DNA of 64,000 nucleotides from Paenibacillus sp. (GCA_031180825.1 JAPSLM010000008.1:124001-188000); one strand, 5' to 3'; positions 43,923-51,643 are shown, counted from the first letter of the stretch. Made by a program: numbers and translations. The notes: generated from the letters alone by a model not told the origin.

Positions 43923-44654
43923 ATGAATTTAGTGTTGAAAATATTTTTTGCCTCTATAGAATTTGGCGCCATGATTATATTTTCGTTATCCTTATTTCGT
44001 TTTCAATACAAGTATTATTTATGGAAGGTATACGGAACTGCCCTGCTTATGTCCCTGGTTACTTATTATTTTCGAGAGTTTACCGAGTTAAAAGATCTCG
44101 CGATCCTGCCTACCCTCTCGGCGCAAATTATTTTAATTATGTTGATGTATAGAATTCCGTTTTTTTATTCCACTCTTCTATCCATCTGCGGTTACATAGG
44201 CGGCAGCGTGATCGAAGTCTTCCTCATGATAGCAGGAGTAAATTTGCAGCTGTTTACCGGGAAGGATCTTCAACAATCCGCTTTGGCAATGGGTGTGGTT
44301 CAAATTACTACAGCCTTGTTGCTTTCTATCATCACTTACCTTCTGCAAAGAAGAAAAATAGGGTTTTTATTTAAAACCAAATATTTAACCTTTAAGACAG
44401 CCCTTAAAGGATATAATTTCGTACTATCCGCTATTCTGATACTCAGTGTTATTTTGGTTCATTTCGAACTAAGCTCATTTAATCAAAGTTCCTTCAGTGT
44501 CACATTAACTTTAATTATGGGGGGGATTTTTTTAGCCGGTATTCTAATTGCCTACAAGCATAATAAGACTATCATTCGTGAAACATACGAAAGGCCGGTA
44601 AAAGATGAATTGGATCGAGCTCTCCGCAAGCAAAATAACAAAAAGCATCCGTGA
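43923..44654 (+). CDS. Polytopic membrane protein resembling an AgrC sensor domain without kinase
   Basis: A 243-residue protein with six or seven hydrophobic helices and a short basic/acidic tail (YERPVKDELDRALRKQNNKKHP). Its shape and place directly before agrB resemble the receptor half of AgrC-type peptide sensors, but the dimerisation and ATPase domains are absent; the frame stops before any histidine box. ATG 43923 lies nine bases after AAAAGGGTG. The last 50 bases overlap agrB. It is AT-rich relative to the rest of the window. It could be a receptor, a decoy, a truncated AgrC or an unrelated accessory protein. Confidence 0.65.
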   Translation: MNLVLKIFFASIEFGAMIIFSLSLFRFQYKYYLWKVYGTALLMSLVTYYFREFTELKDLAILPTLSAQIILIMLMYRIPFFYSTLLSICGYIGGSVIEVFLMIAGVNLQLFTGKDLQQSALAMGVVQITTALLLSIITYLLQRRKIGFLFKTKYLTFKTALKGYNFVLSAILILSVILVHFELSSFNQSSFSVTLTLIMGGIFLAGILIAYKHNKTIIRETYERPVKDELDRALRKQNNKKHP

Positions 44655-45153
44655 AAACTACCCGCAGGCCGCATCTGAAAAAGTTCTAATCTATTCTTTA
44701 AGTTTACTTATTAATACTTTGACTGCTGTTTTAGCTACACTTATCTTTTGTTTTTTCACAGGACATCTGGCCGAATCTATCACTACAATTTTGGCTTTTT
44801 TAGGTTTACGCTATTTAAGCGGGGGTTTTCACCTCAAATCTGCGGTCGCATGCTGCCTGTTTTCAACATGCTTATTGACCGGGCTGTCGCATGTTGATTT
44901 TGAATACTTAAAATACGGCCCGATCCTGGATATCATTAGTTTAATAATTTTTACATTCAAAGCTCCGGAAGGCCTGGAAAACGTTAGTCGCATTAAACCA
45001 GCTTATTATCCGTTATTAAAAATATTGTGCATTTTATTTGTTAGTGCGAATCTTTATCTACATTCCTCATTACTTTCGGCTATTTTTATTGCTCAAGCTT
45101 TTACCCTCACAAAGTTGGGATATTCGTTTGCCTCTTTTTTAGAAAGGAGGTGA
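44605..45153 (+). CDS. agrB: AgrB-like accessory gene regulator peptidase
   Basis: A 182-residue membrane cysteine protease that trims and cyclises the AgrD peptide. H76 and C83 lie in RYLSGGFHLKSAVACC, with the same seven-residue spacing as the catalytic pair of the staphylococcal enzyme. Five or six membrane helices follow. The start overlaps the sensor-like gene by 50 bases with only a weak RBS, suggesting translational coupling. Its stop TGA lies inside the RBS of the peptide gene. Confidence 0.88.
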   Translation: MNWIELSASKITKSIRENYPQAASEKVLIYSLSLLINTLTAVLATLIFCFFTGHLAESITTILAFLGLRYLSGGFHLKSAVACCLFSTCLLTGLSHVDFEYLKYGPILDIISLIIFTFKAPEGLENVSRIKPAYYPLLKILCILFVSANLYLHSSLLSAIFIAQAFTLTKLGYSFASFLERR

Positions 45154-45158
45154 AGCCC

Positions 45159-45281
45159 ATGAAATATAAATTGGCAAAATTGGCAAATTTCGTTTTAACA
45201 AACCTAGCAATATTTTTTGTTTTTACGAATTCTTTGGTCGGAAACCGCCCAGAAACACCCGATGAACTTCTTAAGAAATAG
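45159..45281 (+). CDS. AgrD-like cyclic lactone autoinducer peptide precursor without cysteine
   Basis: A 40-residue peptide. Residues 1-23 form an amphipathic/hydrophobic leader (MKYKLAKLANFVL...), then TNSLVGN, then the conserved acidic tail RPETPDELLKK (the PExPxEL recognition motif of AgrD). There is no cysteine anywhere. Ser25, five residues before R30, is in the position of the ring nucleophile, so the product may be a true lactone with ring SLVGN. AAAGGAGGTGA precedes ATG 45159 and overlaps the agrB stop. 45282-45552 holds no further gene. Confidence 0.8.
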   Translation: MKYKLAKLANFVLTNLAIFFVFTNSLVGNRPETPDELLKK

Positions 45282-45552
45282 CGCCTTACTTTCTGGGCTG
45301 GTAGTCCTCGGGTCTGCCAGCCTTATCCATGCGCGAGCCAGTTGAAGCCGAACTGCAGGCCAAATCCCCGCTGACCGCCCGCAAGGGCTTGGTTTATTTC
45401 TCTCCTTCGATCCGCATCCCTCTCAAGTCATTATCGACACGTCGAAAGATTCCACGGCTATTTTTGAATTTTCCCTTCCTGCAACTTTTTTCGCTTTATT
45501 TCGTTAATAAAGGAGGATGGAGTCTAACCATACCATGGAAAGGATTTGAATT

Positions 45553-46701
45553 ATGTCCGTACCAATGCCCGGCAGTCCTCGTAGTCAGACGACCGCTGCC
45601 GCCGCCGCAAAGAGAAAAAAGAGAACGGTTAAAAAGAAGAAGCGGCGCTCGTCACCTTTGGCCTCTATTATACTTTATACGTTCTTTTTTCTATGCTTGT
45701 TCGGAAGCGTGTTCAGCTTGTGGTTTTTCCTGACGGAATCCGGCACGAATCTGCGGATGATGATGGCCGATACGATTATTTCGACGCAGCACCGCGATTG
45801 GGCGAAATACCTCATCGGCGAGAAAGAGCTTAAAAAACGGGTTGACCGGTACTGGGCGCAATTCGACATATATTCGGAAGTCAAGGACAAAGACCTGGTG
45901 CGCTTAGAGAAAAAGCCGGTGGCGGCGGTCGAAAAAAAACCTCCGGTAGAGATAGAAGACATTCAAGGAAAAAACTTCAAAGGCAAGCTATTGATCGTCA
46001 ACGATCCGAAATCGCTGCGAATCGCCGTTCCGGGCACGCGCGGCAAAGGAGAGAAGGTCTCCTCCATGGTGAAGCGGCTCGGAGCCATCGCAGGCGTCAA
46101 TGCGGGCGGATTCGTCGATCCGGAATGGAAAGGCAACGGCTTTCAGCCGACCGGCCTCGTGATGTCGGGCGGGAAAATTTTCTACAACGACGGCGGCATG
46201 AATACGCGCAATCATATTGTCGGGATCGATAAAGACGGCAAGATGGTCGCCGGCAAATATACCGCAAACGAGCTGGTCAAAATGGGAGTTCAGGAAGCTG
46301 TCACCTTCGCTCCGAAGTTTATCGTCAACGGCGTGGGCATGATCAAAAATCAGGCGGACGGCTGGGGGATCGCCCCGCGTACCTCCATGGCGCAAAAGGC
46401 CGACGGGACCATCATGTTCGCCATCATCGACGGACGCCAGCCGGGGTACAGCATCGGGGCGACGTTATACGACATCCAGAATATTTTTCTGGAGCATGGC
46501 GCGGTCACGGCGGCCAATCTGGACGGCGGTTCCTCGACCGTGTTGGTTAAGGACAACCAGATCTTGAACAAGCCTTCCAGCGAATACGGCGAACGGTATT
46601 TGCCTACCGCCTGGCTGGTGTTCGAAGACCCGGCCAAAGCGAATATCAAAAACATTTGGGAAGGACTCGACCCAAGCAAGATCGATCCGTCCAAATGGTA
46701 A
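45553..46701 (+). CDS. Phosphodiester glycosidase family protein (NAGPA domain)
   Basis: A 382-residue membrane-anchored protein. A basic cytoplasmic N-terminus (KRKKRTVKKKKRR) and one membrane helix (~37-60) precede an extracellular NAGPA domain: GVNAGGFVDPEWKGNGFQPTG, VGIDKDGKMV, GIAPRTSMAQKADG and the closing NLDGGSSTVL. The family contains the uncovering enzyme that removes alpha-N-acetylglucosamine from phosphodiesters. In Bacillus relatives it is linked to wall or exopolysaccharide. AAAGGA precedes ATG 45553. Confidence 0.85.
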   Translation: MSVPMPGSPRSQTTAAAAAKRKKRTVKKKKRRSSPLASIILYTFFFLCLFGSVFSLWFFLTESGTNLRMMMADTIISTQHRDWAKYLIGEKELKKRVDRYWAQFDIYSEVKDKDLVRLEKKPVAAVEKKPPVEIEDIQGKNFKGKLLIVNDPKSLRIAVPGTRGKGEKVSSMVKRLGAIAGVNAGGFVDPEWKGNGFQPTGLVMSGGKIFYNDGGMNTRNHIVGIDKDGKMVAGKYTANELVKMGVQEAVTFAPKFIVNGVGMIKNQADGWGIAPRTSMAQKADGTIMFAIIDGRQPGYSIGATLYDIQNIFLEHGAVTAANLDGGSSTVLVKDNQILNKPSSEYGERYLPTAWLVFEDPAKANIKNIWEGLDPSKIDPSKW

Positions 46702-46705
46702 AACG

Positions 46706-46745
46706 AAACGGGATCTCGGCATGACGCCGTAGATCCCGTTTTTTT
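46706..46745. terminator. Bidirectional terminator between the NAGPA and YtxH genes
   Basis: AAACGGGATCT (46706-46716) pairs with AGATCCCGTTT (46731-46741); the inner CGGC/GCCG adds four pairs. T-runs occur on both strands. Confidence 0.9.
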
Positions 46746-46756
46746 CATGAAAGAGC

Positions 46757-47161
46757 TTAGTGCTCTTCGCGCTCGGCCGTCGTGGCTGCAATCGACGCTT
46801 CGGCCGAGGCTACATCGTCTTTGCCGCTCTCCGTTTTGGCGCTGCGCCACGATTTCACTTCCTGACTCACTTGAACCGCCGCCTGCTTCGCTTTTCCCGC
46901 CACCTCCGACGTCGTGCGTCCGATGCTTTCCGCCGCAGCCTGCGCTTTTTCCGATACGGCGGAGACAATCCGCTTCGATTTATCCGCAACGTCTCCTGCA
47001 ATTTGCTGCGTCTTCTCGCTCACCTGATGATAGCCCTCCTTCAGGTCGGCGCGCAGCTCGCGCCCGGATTTGGGCGCGAACAGCAGTGCCGTCACCGCGC
47101 CAAGCACGCTGCCAATTACCGCTCCAACGAGCAAATCTTTATTTCTTTTCTCCGATGACAT
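46757..47161 (-). CDS. YtxH domain-containing protein
   Basis: A 134-residue protein. A single N-terminal membrane helix with the YtxH signature (LLVGAVIGSVLGAVTALLFAPKSGRELR) is followed by a long Ala/Lys/Glu-rich helix of the LEA/coiled-coil type. AAAGGAG precedes the ATG. It forms an operon with the upstream DUF948 gene, a pairing typical of Firmicutes stress genes under sigma-B or sigma-H control. Confidence 0.87.
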   Translation of the reverse strand: MSSEKRNKDLLVGAVIGSVLGAVTALLFAPKSGRELRADLKEGYHQVSEKTQQIAGDVADKSKRIVSAVSEKAQAAAESIGRTTSEVAGKAKQAAVQVSQEVKSWRSAKTESGKDDVASAEASIAATTAEREEH

Positions 47162-47167
47162 CGTTCT

Positions 47168-47611
47168 TCACTCCTTTGATTTCATGAGTCTGGAAGCTTG
47201 CAGGCGATGCCAGAGCTGCAGGCCGGCGGCGGTCAGCTCCAACAGGTCGTTTGCGGTATCCCGATGGCTATGTAACGCTTTGCGCGCCTCAAGCGCCGTG
47301 TTCTCGATGGAAAGCGATACGGCTTTCACGCTCCGGGATACCCGCTGTACCGCCTCTCCCGACTCCTCCGCCGCCGCAAACCAGGCATCGACCGCTTGCA
47401 TTTTGCCTTGCAGGTCCCGCATGACTTCGGTCGACACGAGAACCAAGCATTCGGTGCTTTCCGCGGTTTGCCGCACTTGCTGCTGCATCGAGTCGAGTAC
47501 AGTCTCGGCATGCCTCAGAGCGAGAATCGCCATATACGCAAAGCGAATCGCCAGCCCGATGAGCACCAGAAAGGCAATTATGCAGATCGCCGCTCCCCAT
47601 TGCCACCACAT
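47168..47611 (-). CDS. DUF948 domain-containing protein
   Basis: A 147-residue protein: one N-terminal membrane helix (WGAAICIIAFLVLIGLAIRFAYM), then a heptad-rich cytoplasmic or extracytoplasmic helix (TVLDSMQQQVRQTAEST ...), as in DUF948/YtxG. ATG 47611 follows GGAGGTG by six bases. It is co-transcribed with ytxH. Confidence 0.83.
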   Translation of the reverse strand: MWWQWGAAICIIAFLVLIGLAIRFAYMAILALRHAETVLDSMQQQVRQTAESTECLVLVSTEVMRDLQGKMQAVDAWFAAAEESGEAVQRVSRSVKAVSLSIENTALEARKALHSHRDTANDLLELTAAGLQLWHRLQASRLMKSKE

Positions 47612-47741
47612 GGCCTTCACCTCCGTCATCCCATCCGCTTCTAGACGAATGCCTATGAGATAGTACAGTATAAGAAGGAGGCGCCCCTTTTGACACAACT
47701 TCCGAAAAAAAGGACGAGGAGCTTGCCAAAAAGCGCACGCA

Positions 47742-47774
47742 AAAAAGACCGGCTTCTTAACAACCGGTCTTACT
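47742..47774 (-). terminator. Terminator of the orphan transcription unit
   Basis: On the minus strand AAGACCGG and CCGGTCTT form an 8-bp stem with an 11-base loop, followed by TTTT. It begins about 15 bases after the stop at 47787. Confidence 0.75.
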
Positions 47775-47975
47775 TCGCCTAACGGGTCAGGCCATCCGCT
47801 TTAAAATATACCCTTTGCCCCGCTCATTCAGCAGTACCACCCGAACGGAGCGTTGCGTTGGGAAGTCCGGTCGCCGGCAAACAGGTTGTGGCCTCCGACA
47901 GCGTTCGTGCCGAATCCGGCACCCCTCTTGTTTGTCGTACTGTAACCTTAACACGACGTATCTTCCGTGTCCTGA
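47745..47975 (-). ncRNA. Short orphan transcription unit, possible ncRNA or small ORF
   Basis: A promoter (47981-48009) and a strong terminator (47742-47774) on the minus strand bracket about 230 bases between mnmH and the DUF948 gene. Inside is a frame ending at 47787 whose last 20 residues look protein-like (VRVVLLNERGKGYILKRMA), but its upstream half lacks an RBS. Hairpins such as GTGCCG/CGGCAC and GACACG/CGTGTT occur. I cannot say whether it is an sRNA, a small protein or a gene remnant, and it does not match a known RNA family that I can recall. Confidence 0.4.
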
Positions 47976-47980
47976 AGCAA

Positions 47981-48009
47981 ACATTAAGCCTATTCTTAAA
48001 AGCTGTTAA
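47981..48009 (-). promoter_or_regulatory. Predicted promoter of the orphan transcription unit
   Basis: On the minus strand TTAACA (48009-48004) and TAATGT (47986-47981) have a 17-base spacer, directly after the mnmH terminator. Confidence 0.5.
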
Positions 48010-48031
48010 GATCCGTTTTCCGCCAGCAAAA

Positions 48032-48052
48032 AAAGCCTGGTGCCCAGGCTTT
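48032..48052 (-). terminator. Terminator after mnmH
   Basis: AAAGCCTGG (48032-48040) and CCAGGCTTT (48044-48052) form a perfect 9-bp stem with a 3-base loop, followed on the minus strand by TTTT. Confidence 0.88.
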
Positions 48053-48061
48053 GAAATTCGC

Positions 48062-49093
48062 TTAGAACAGCCGCTCCAGCTCCCGCTCGATTCGCTCCAC
48101 GGCTTCATCCGCGTGACGGACGCGAAGCCGGGTCGGCTCTAGAGTATAACGTTCTTCCGCATGCTCATAACGCGGATCGTAGTAATATTCGAGCAGCAGC
48201 CTTGCGGCTTCCTCGAATTCACCCTCCTGCAGATGCCGCTCGATTTGCGCGGCAATCGGTGTATGAACGCGGCGGCGAATTTGCCGAAAAGCGGCGAGGC
48301 AGGCGTCCGCATGCTCCTGCGGCCGGTATTCCTGCACGATGTGGCGTATCCGTTCTTCCAACGGAACCTCAATCCGGATCGGGATGCCGCTTGTTTTGGC
48401 TTCCGCCAGAAAGTCGGGCATGACCGCCCGGCCGATCCGGCGGCTTTCCGCCTCCATCAGCACGTAAGGCCGGTCCTGATAGCGCAGCAGCTCATGGACC
48501 AGCAGCGATTCGAACGTCTTTTGGTTGTTCGGCGCAAGACCGATCTGTCCGAAGATGGAGCCGCGGTGGCCGGCCATCCGCTCAAGATCGAGCACGGGGT
48601 ACCCCCGCTCGGCCAGCTTGCGGAGAATCAGCGACTTGCCGGTCCCGGTATGGCCGGCAAGGACGACGACCTTAGGCTTAAGCTCGAACGACTCAAGCGT
48701 CTGGACAACCCATTGGCGGTAGGCCCGGATGCCTCCGGTCAGCCGATAGGCGCGGATGCCCATGAGCGACAGCAGCGTGGCCGATGTCCGGCTTCGCATG
48801 CCGCCCCGCCAGCAGAAGACGGCTTTGTTCGGACCGATCGCCTGAAATTCCCGGATGAAGGCCGGCAGCTTGGCGGCCACGATCTCCAGCCCGAGCTGCT
48901 TGGCCGCCTCGATGCTGACCTGTTTATAGGTAGTGCCGATTTCCGCCCGCTCCAGGTCATCGAAGAGCGGTATGTTCAAGCTGCCGGGGAGCGTAAATTC
49001 TTTGAACTCTCCCGGAGAGCGGACGTCAACGAGCGTCAGCTCCCGTTCCTGCTGCAGGCGCAGCAGTTCCTGCACGTTGATGTCTTGTAGCAA
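48062..49093 (-). CDS. mnmH: tRNA 2-selenouridine synthase
   Basis: A 343-residue protein that replaces sulfur of 2-thiouridine-34 with selenium, using selenophosphate. An N-terminal rhodanese domain carries the active cysteine C94 (FCWRGGMRS); a P-loop domain follows with GHTGTGKS at 147-154. TTG 49093 is ten bases after AAAGGAG; the in-frame ATG further upstream lacks an RBS. It is downstream of selD (63-base gap), its donor of selenophosphate. Confidence 0.93.
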   Translation of the reverse strand: MLQDINVQELLRLQQERELTLVDVRSPGEFKEFTLPGSLNIPLFDDLERAEIGTTYKQVSIEAAKQLGLEIVAAKLPAFIREFQAIGPNKAVFCWRGGMRSRTSATLLSLMGIRAYRLTGGIRAYRQWVVQTLESFELKPKVVVLAGHTGTGKSLILRKLAERGYPVLDLERMAGHRGSIFGQIGLAPNNQKTFESLLVHELLRYQDRPYVLMEAESRRIGRAVMPDFLAEAKTSGIPIRIEVPLEERIRHIVQEYRPQEHADACLAAFRQIRRRVHTPIAAQIERHLQEGEFEEAARLLLEYYYDPRYEHAEERYTLEPTRLRVRHADEAVERIERELERLF

Positions 49094-49156
49094 CGCGTCC
49101 TCGCTCCTTTGCTTCTTATGCGGCATGCGGTACCGCTGCACGTCCCGGGCGGCTGC

Positions 49157-50215
49157 TTACAGCGACTCCAGGACGCGGATTTTGCCCGGATGATCGGCGG
49201 TCGTCTCGCCGATGATCGCAGCCTCGACGCCTGCGCCGCGCAAGTCGCCCAGCAGGGCGTCAGCTTTGTCCGCGGCGACGGCGATCAGCAGCCCGCCGGA
49301 GGTCACAGCGTCGCAGAGAATCCATTGATCGATCTGATCGATGGATTCGGCGAAGCCGACGGTGCCTTCGAGGTGCGCATAATTGTTCTTGGTGCCTCCC
49401 GGGACAAAACCCGCTTCGGCCAGCTCGCGGACGCGCGGCAGCACCGGCACCCGGGCCTTCCCAATGCGCACGCCGACGCCGCTGCCTTTGGCCATCTCGG
49501 CCGCGTGTCCGAGCAGCCCGAAGCCGGTCACGTCGGTACAGCCGTGCACGTCATACGGCTCCATCGTTTCCGCAGCCGTCTTGTTCAGCGTCGTCATTAC
49601 CTTTGTGACCCGTTCGATTTCTTCCGGGCTTAAGGCGTCTTTCTTGATCGAGGTCGTCAAAATGCCGACGCCGATCGGCTTGGTCAGGATCAGCTTGTCC
49701 CCCGGCTTGGCGCCCGTATTCGTCTTCGCTTTGGTCGGGTGCACCAGTCCGGTGACGGCGAGGCCGAATTTCGGCTCGTTATCGTCAATCGAGTGGCCTC
49801 CTACAAGCGTCGCTCCGGCTTCTTTCACCTTGTCGCCCGCGCCGCGCAAGATGTCGGCCAATACTTGCTTGTCCAGCTTCTTGATCGGAAAGGCCACGAT
49901 GTTCAGCACCGTCAGCGGCTTCCCGCCCATCGCATAGATGTCGCTGAGCGCATTGGCCGCCGCAACCTGACCGAAGGCGTAAGGATCGTCGACGATGGGC
50001 GTAAAGAAGTCTACGGTTTGGACCAGCGCCAGCTCGTCCGTCAGCTTGTACACCCCGGCATCGTCGCTCGTATCAAGGCCGACGAGCAGATTCGGATCGG
50101 GCGCTGCCTGCGGAAGGGTCCGGATCACCTGCTGGAGATCCGCCGGACCGATTTTACAGCCGCAACCGCCTTTGGTAGAGTAAGAGGTTAATTTGACCGG
50201 TTCATTAACGCTCAT
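49157..50215 (-). CDS. selD: Selenide, water dikinase (selenophosphate synthetase)
   Basis: A 352-residue enzyme making selenophosphate from selenide and ATP. The catalytic GGCGCK motif is complete, with C18 and K21; it is the Cys form, not the Sec form. Aspartates for Mg-ATP (TSDDAGVY; VGGHSIDDNEPK) are present. It is first in an operon with mnmH. No selA, selB or selC is visible, so selenium use here appears to be tRNA modification. Confidence 0.94.
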   Translation of the reverse strand: MSVNEPVKLTSYSTKGGCGCKIGPADLQQVIRTLPQAAPDPNLLVGLDTSDDAGVYKLTDELALVQTVDFFTPIVDDPYAFGQVAAANALSDIYAMGGKPLTVLNIVAFPIKKLDKQVLADILRGAGDKVKEAGATLVGGHSIDDNEPKFGLAVTGLVHPTKAKTNTGAKPGDKLILTKPIGVGILTTSIKKDALSPEEIERVTKVMTTLNKTAAETMEPYDVHGCTDVTGFGLLGHAAEMAKGSGVGVRIGKARVPVLPRVRELAEAGFVPGGTKNNYAHLEGTVGFAESIDQIDQWILCDAVTSGGLLIAVAADKADALLGDLRGAGVEAAIIGETTADHPGKIRVLESL

Positions 50216-50265
50216 CTGTCGGATCAGCTCCTAGACATGGTTTCATAAAATACAGGTTAGCACAG

Positions 50266-50293
50266 TTGGCAATTAAAAAAAAGAAGGTATAAT
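50266..50293 (+). promoter_or_regulatory. Predicted promoter of the KDPG aldolase gene
   Basis: TTGGCA (50266-50271) and TATAAT (50288-50293) with a 16-base spacer, about 70 bases upstream of the ATG. Confidence 0.6.
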
Positions 50294-50365
50294 GAAGTCA
50301 ATGAAACGGCGGCTTGACCATGCGACAACGGGATAAAAGCAAGTGATAACGGGAGGATACAGCAG

Positions 50366-51001
50366 ATGAATCGGGAACAAGGACTTCAGTTAATCGAGAA
50401 AGTAAGGATCGTCGCCATTGTGCGCGGCGTGGAGAATCGGCATATCGAGGGCTTGGCGGATGCGCTGGCTAGCGGCGGGGTGCCGGTCATGGAGGTGACG
50501 TTGAATACGCCGGGAGCGCTCGGCATGATCGAACGGCTGCAAGCCCGGTTCGGGGAGCGGATGTACATCGGCGCAGGCACCGTCGTGGACGTGGACGACG
50601 CACGGAAAGCGCTGGACGCCGGAGCGTCGTACTTGGTAACCCCGAATACGGACGAGCAGGTGATCCGTTACGCTGTGGAGCGCGGCGCTCCGATTTTCCC
50701 GGGAGCGATGACGCCGACGGAAGTCGTGAAAGCATGGAAAGCCGGGGCGACGGCGGTGAAAATATTTCCGGGCGCCAGCCTCGGTATCGGCTACATCAAG
50801 GAATTGATGGGTCCGCTGAATCATATCCCGATGATAGCGGTCGGCGGCGTGAACGAGGACAATATCGCCGAATTTTTGAACCTCGGTTGCTACGGGGTCG
50901 GTATCGGCGGCTCGCTTGTGAATCTGAAGGAAATTGCTGCCGGCAATTTTGCCTGGGTGCGGGATAAAGCGGCCCGGCTCGTCGAGCGGTCCAAAGGCTG
51001 A
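50366..51001 (+). CDS. eda: Bifunctional KDPG/KHG aldolase
   Basis: A 211-residue class I aldolase. The Schiff-base lysine is K132 (VKIFPGA) and the catalytic glutamate is E43 (VMEVTLNTPG). The enzyme splits 2-keto-3-deoxy-6-phosphogluconate or 4-hydroxy-2-oxoglutarate into pyruvate plus an aldehyde. GGGAGGA precedes the ATG. No kdgK or uxa genes adjoin it, so the pathway is not set by context. Confidence 0.92.
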   Translation: MNREQGLQLIEKVRIVAIVRGVENRHIEGLADALASGGVPVMEVTLNTPGALGMIERLQARFGERMYIGAGTVVDVDDARKALDAGASYLVTPNTDEQVIRYAVERGAPIFPGAMTPTEVVKAWKAGATAVKIFPGASLGIGYIKELMGPLNHIPMIAVGGVNEDNIAEFLNLGCYGVGIGGSLVNLKEIAAGNFAWVRDKAARLVERSKG

Positions 51002-51106
51002 TCCGCGCCGAAGGAGGAGCCTGCTTAAAGCAGGAGTTCGCCGCTCTTCCACGAGTCTTTTATCGCAGCGTGAAGTTTACAAGTAGCGAGGGATTAAGGG
51101 GGGCAT

Positions 51107-51153
51107 GAGTTTACGAGCGCTAAGAGTTTGCGAGCGACGGGAGTTTGTGAACG
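51107..51153 (+). repeat. Three direct repeats with 17-base period
   Basis: GAGTTTACGAGCG (51107-51119), GAGTTTGCGAGCG (51124-51136) and GAGTTTGTGAACG (51141-51153), each followed by a 4-base spacer. A related GTTTACAAGTAGCGAG lies at ~51075. They occupy the gene-free stretch 51002-51643, which has no convincing CDS on either strand. Confidence 0.6.
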
Positions 51154-51337
51154 TTGACAACTTTCAATGGCTGGATTGTGAGGCGGCGAGAGTTACTTTC
51201 AAAGAGCATTGCGGGTGGCGAGTTACAAAGCGAGAAAGTTGCCGGCGAAAAGACGGGCTGGCGAATCAACGCAAAGCTCTCCGGCGTATGTAACCCTGCC
51301 CCAACCAACAGCATAGCGGTGCTGTCGTGCGCTATTC

Positions 51338-51477
51338 GATTGGAATTCGCAGTCTTATTCTAATTAGCGGAACCAGGAGGACCTTATGGCCTGCCTCCCC
51401 GGCAGCTTTAACATTTTTCGACACGCTTAGAGCACTTCGATTTCCGCTAAGCCCCCATAAGCAATCCGAAAATTCCA
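51338..51477. repeat. Imperfect inverted repeat with TTAGCGGAA ends
   Basis: The left arm starts ATTGGAATTCGCAG and ends TTAGCGGAA (about 51339-51372). The right arm, read in reverse complement, starts ATTGGAATTTTCGG and ends TTAGCGGAA (about 51440-51477). The unit between holds AGGAGGACC and a GC-rich hairpin. It looks like a non-autonomous intergenic element of about 140 bases. Confidence 0.45.
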
Positions 51478-51603
51478 ATTAACGCATGCGATTTCCTTTA
51501 TTTTCAACAAAGACCCGGCAGCCCCCTTCATGCCTCGCAAGTCTACATTGTCCGCATAACCGGGAGTCCATCCGAACGCCGGATGCGGCCCAATAAAACT
51601 AAA

Positions 51604-51634
51604 AAGGCGGTCCTCCACAGCTGGAGGCCGCCTT
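51604..51634. terminator. Terminator after the small flavoprotein gene
   Basis: AAGGCGGTCCTCCA (51604-51617) pairs with TGGAGGCCGCCTT (51622-51634), with one bulge, around CAGC. On the minus strand it is followed by TTTAG. Confidence 0.85.
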
Positions 51635-51643
51635 CTTGTATAT

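Noticed and set aside
45329-45733. Plus-strand frame between the autoinducer peptide and the phosphodiester glycosidase
   Set aside because: Overlaps the start of the glycosidase gene in another frame, has no RBS, and its composition is not protein-like.
47800-47860. T-box riboswitch, because GGGTGGTACTGC resembles the T-box core
   Set aside because: No Stem I specifier features, the following gene is not amino-acid related, and a terminator with no antiterminator pairing follows.
47787-47984. 65-codon frame as a definite gene
   Set aside because: Only its last 20 residues look protein-like and the start has no RBS, so the region is reported as an orphan transcription unit instead.
51105-51293. 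62-codon frame in the repeat-rich intergenic region
   Set aside because: Begins inside the 17-base direct repeats, has no proper RBS spacing and matches nothing recognisable.
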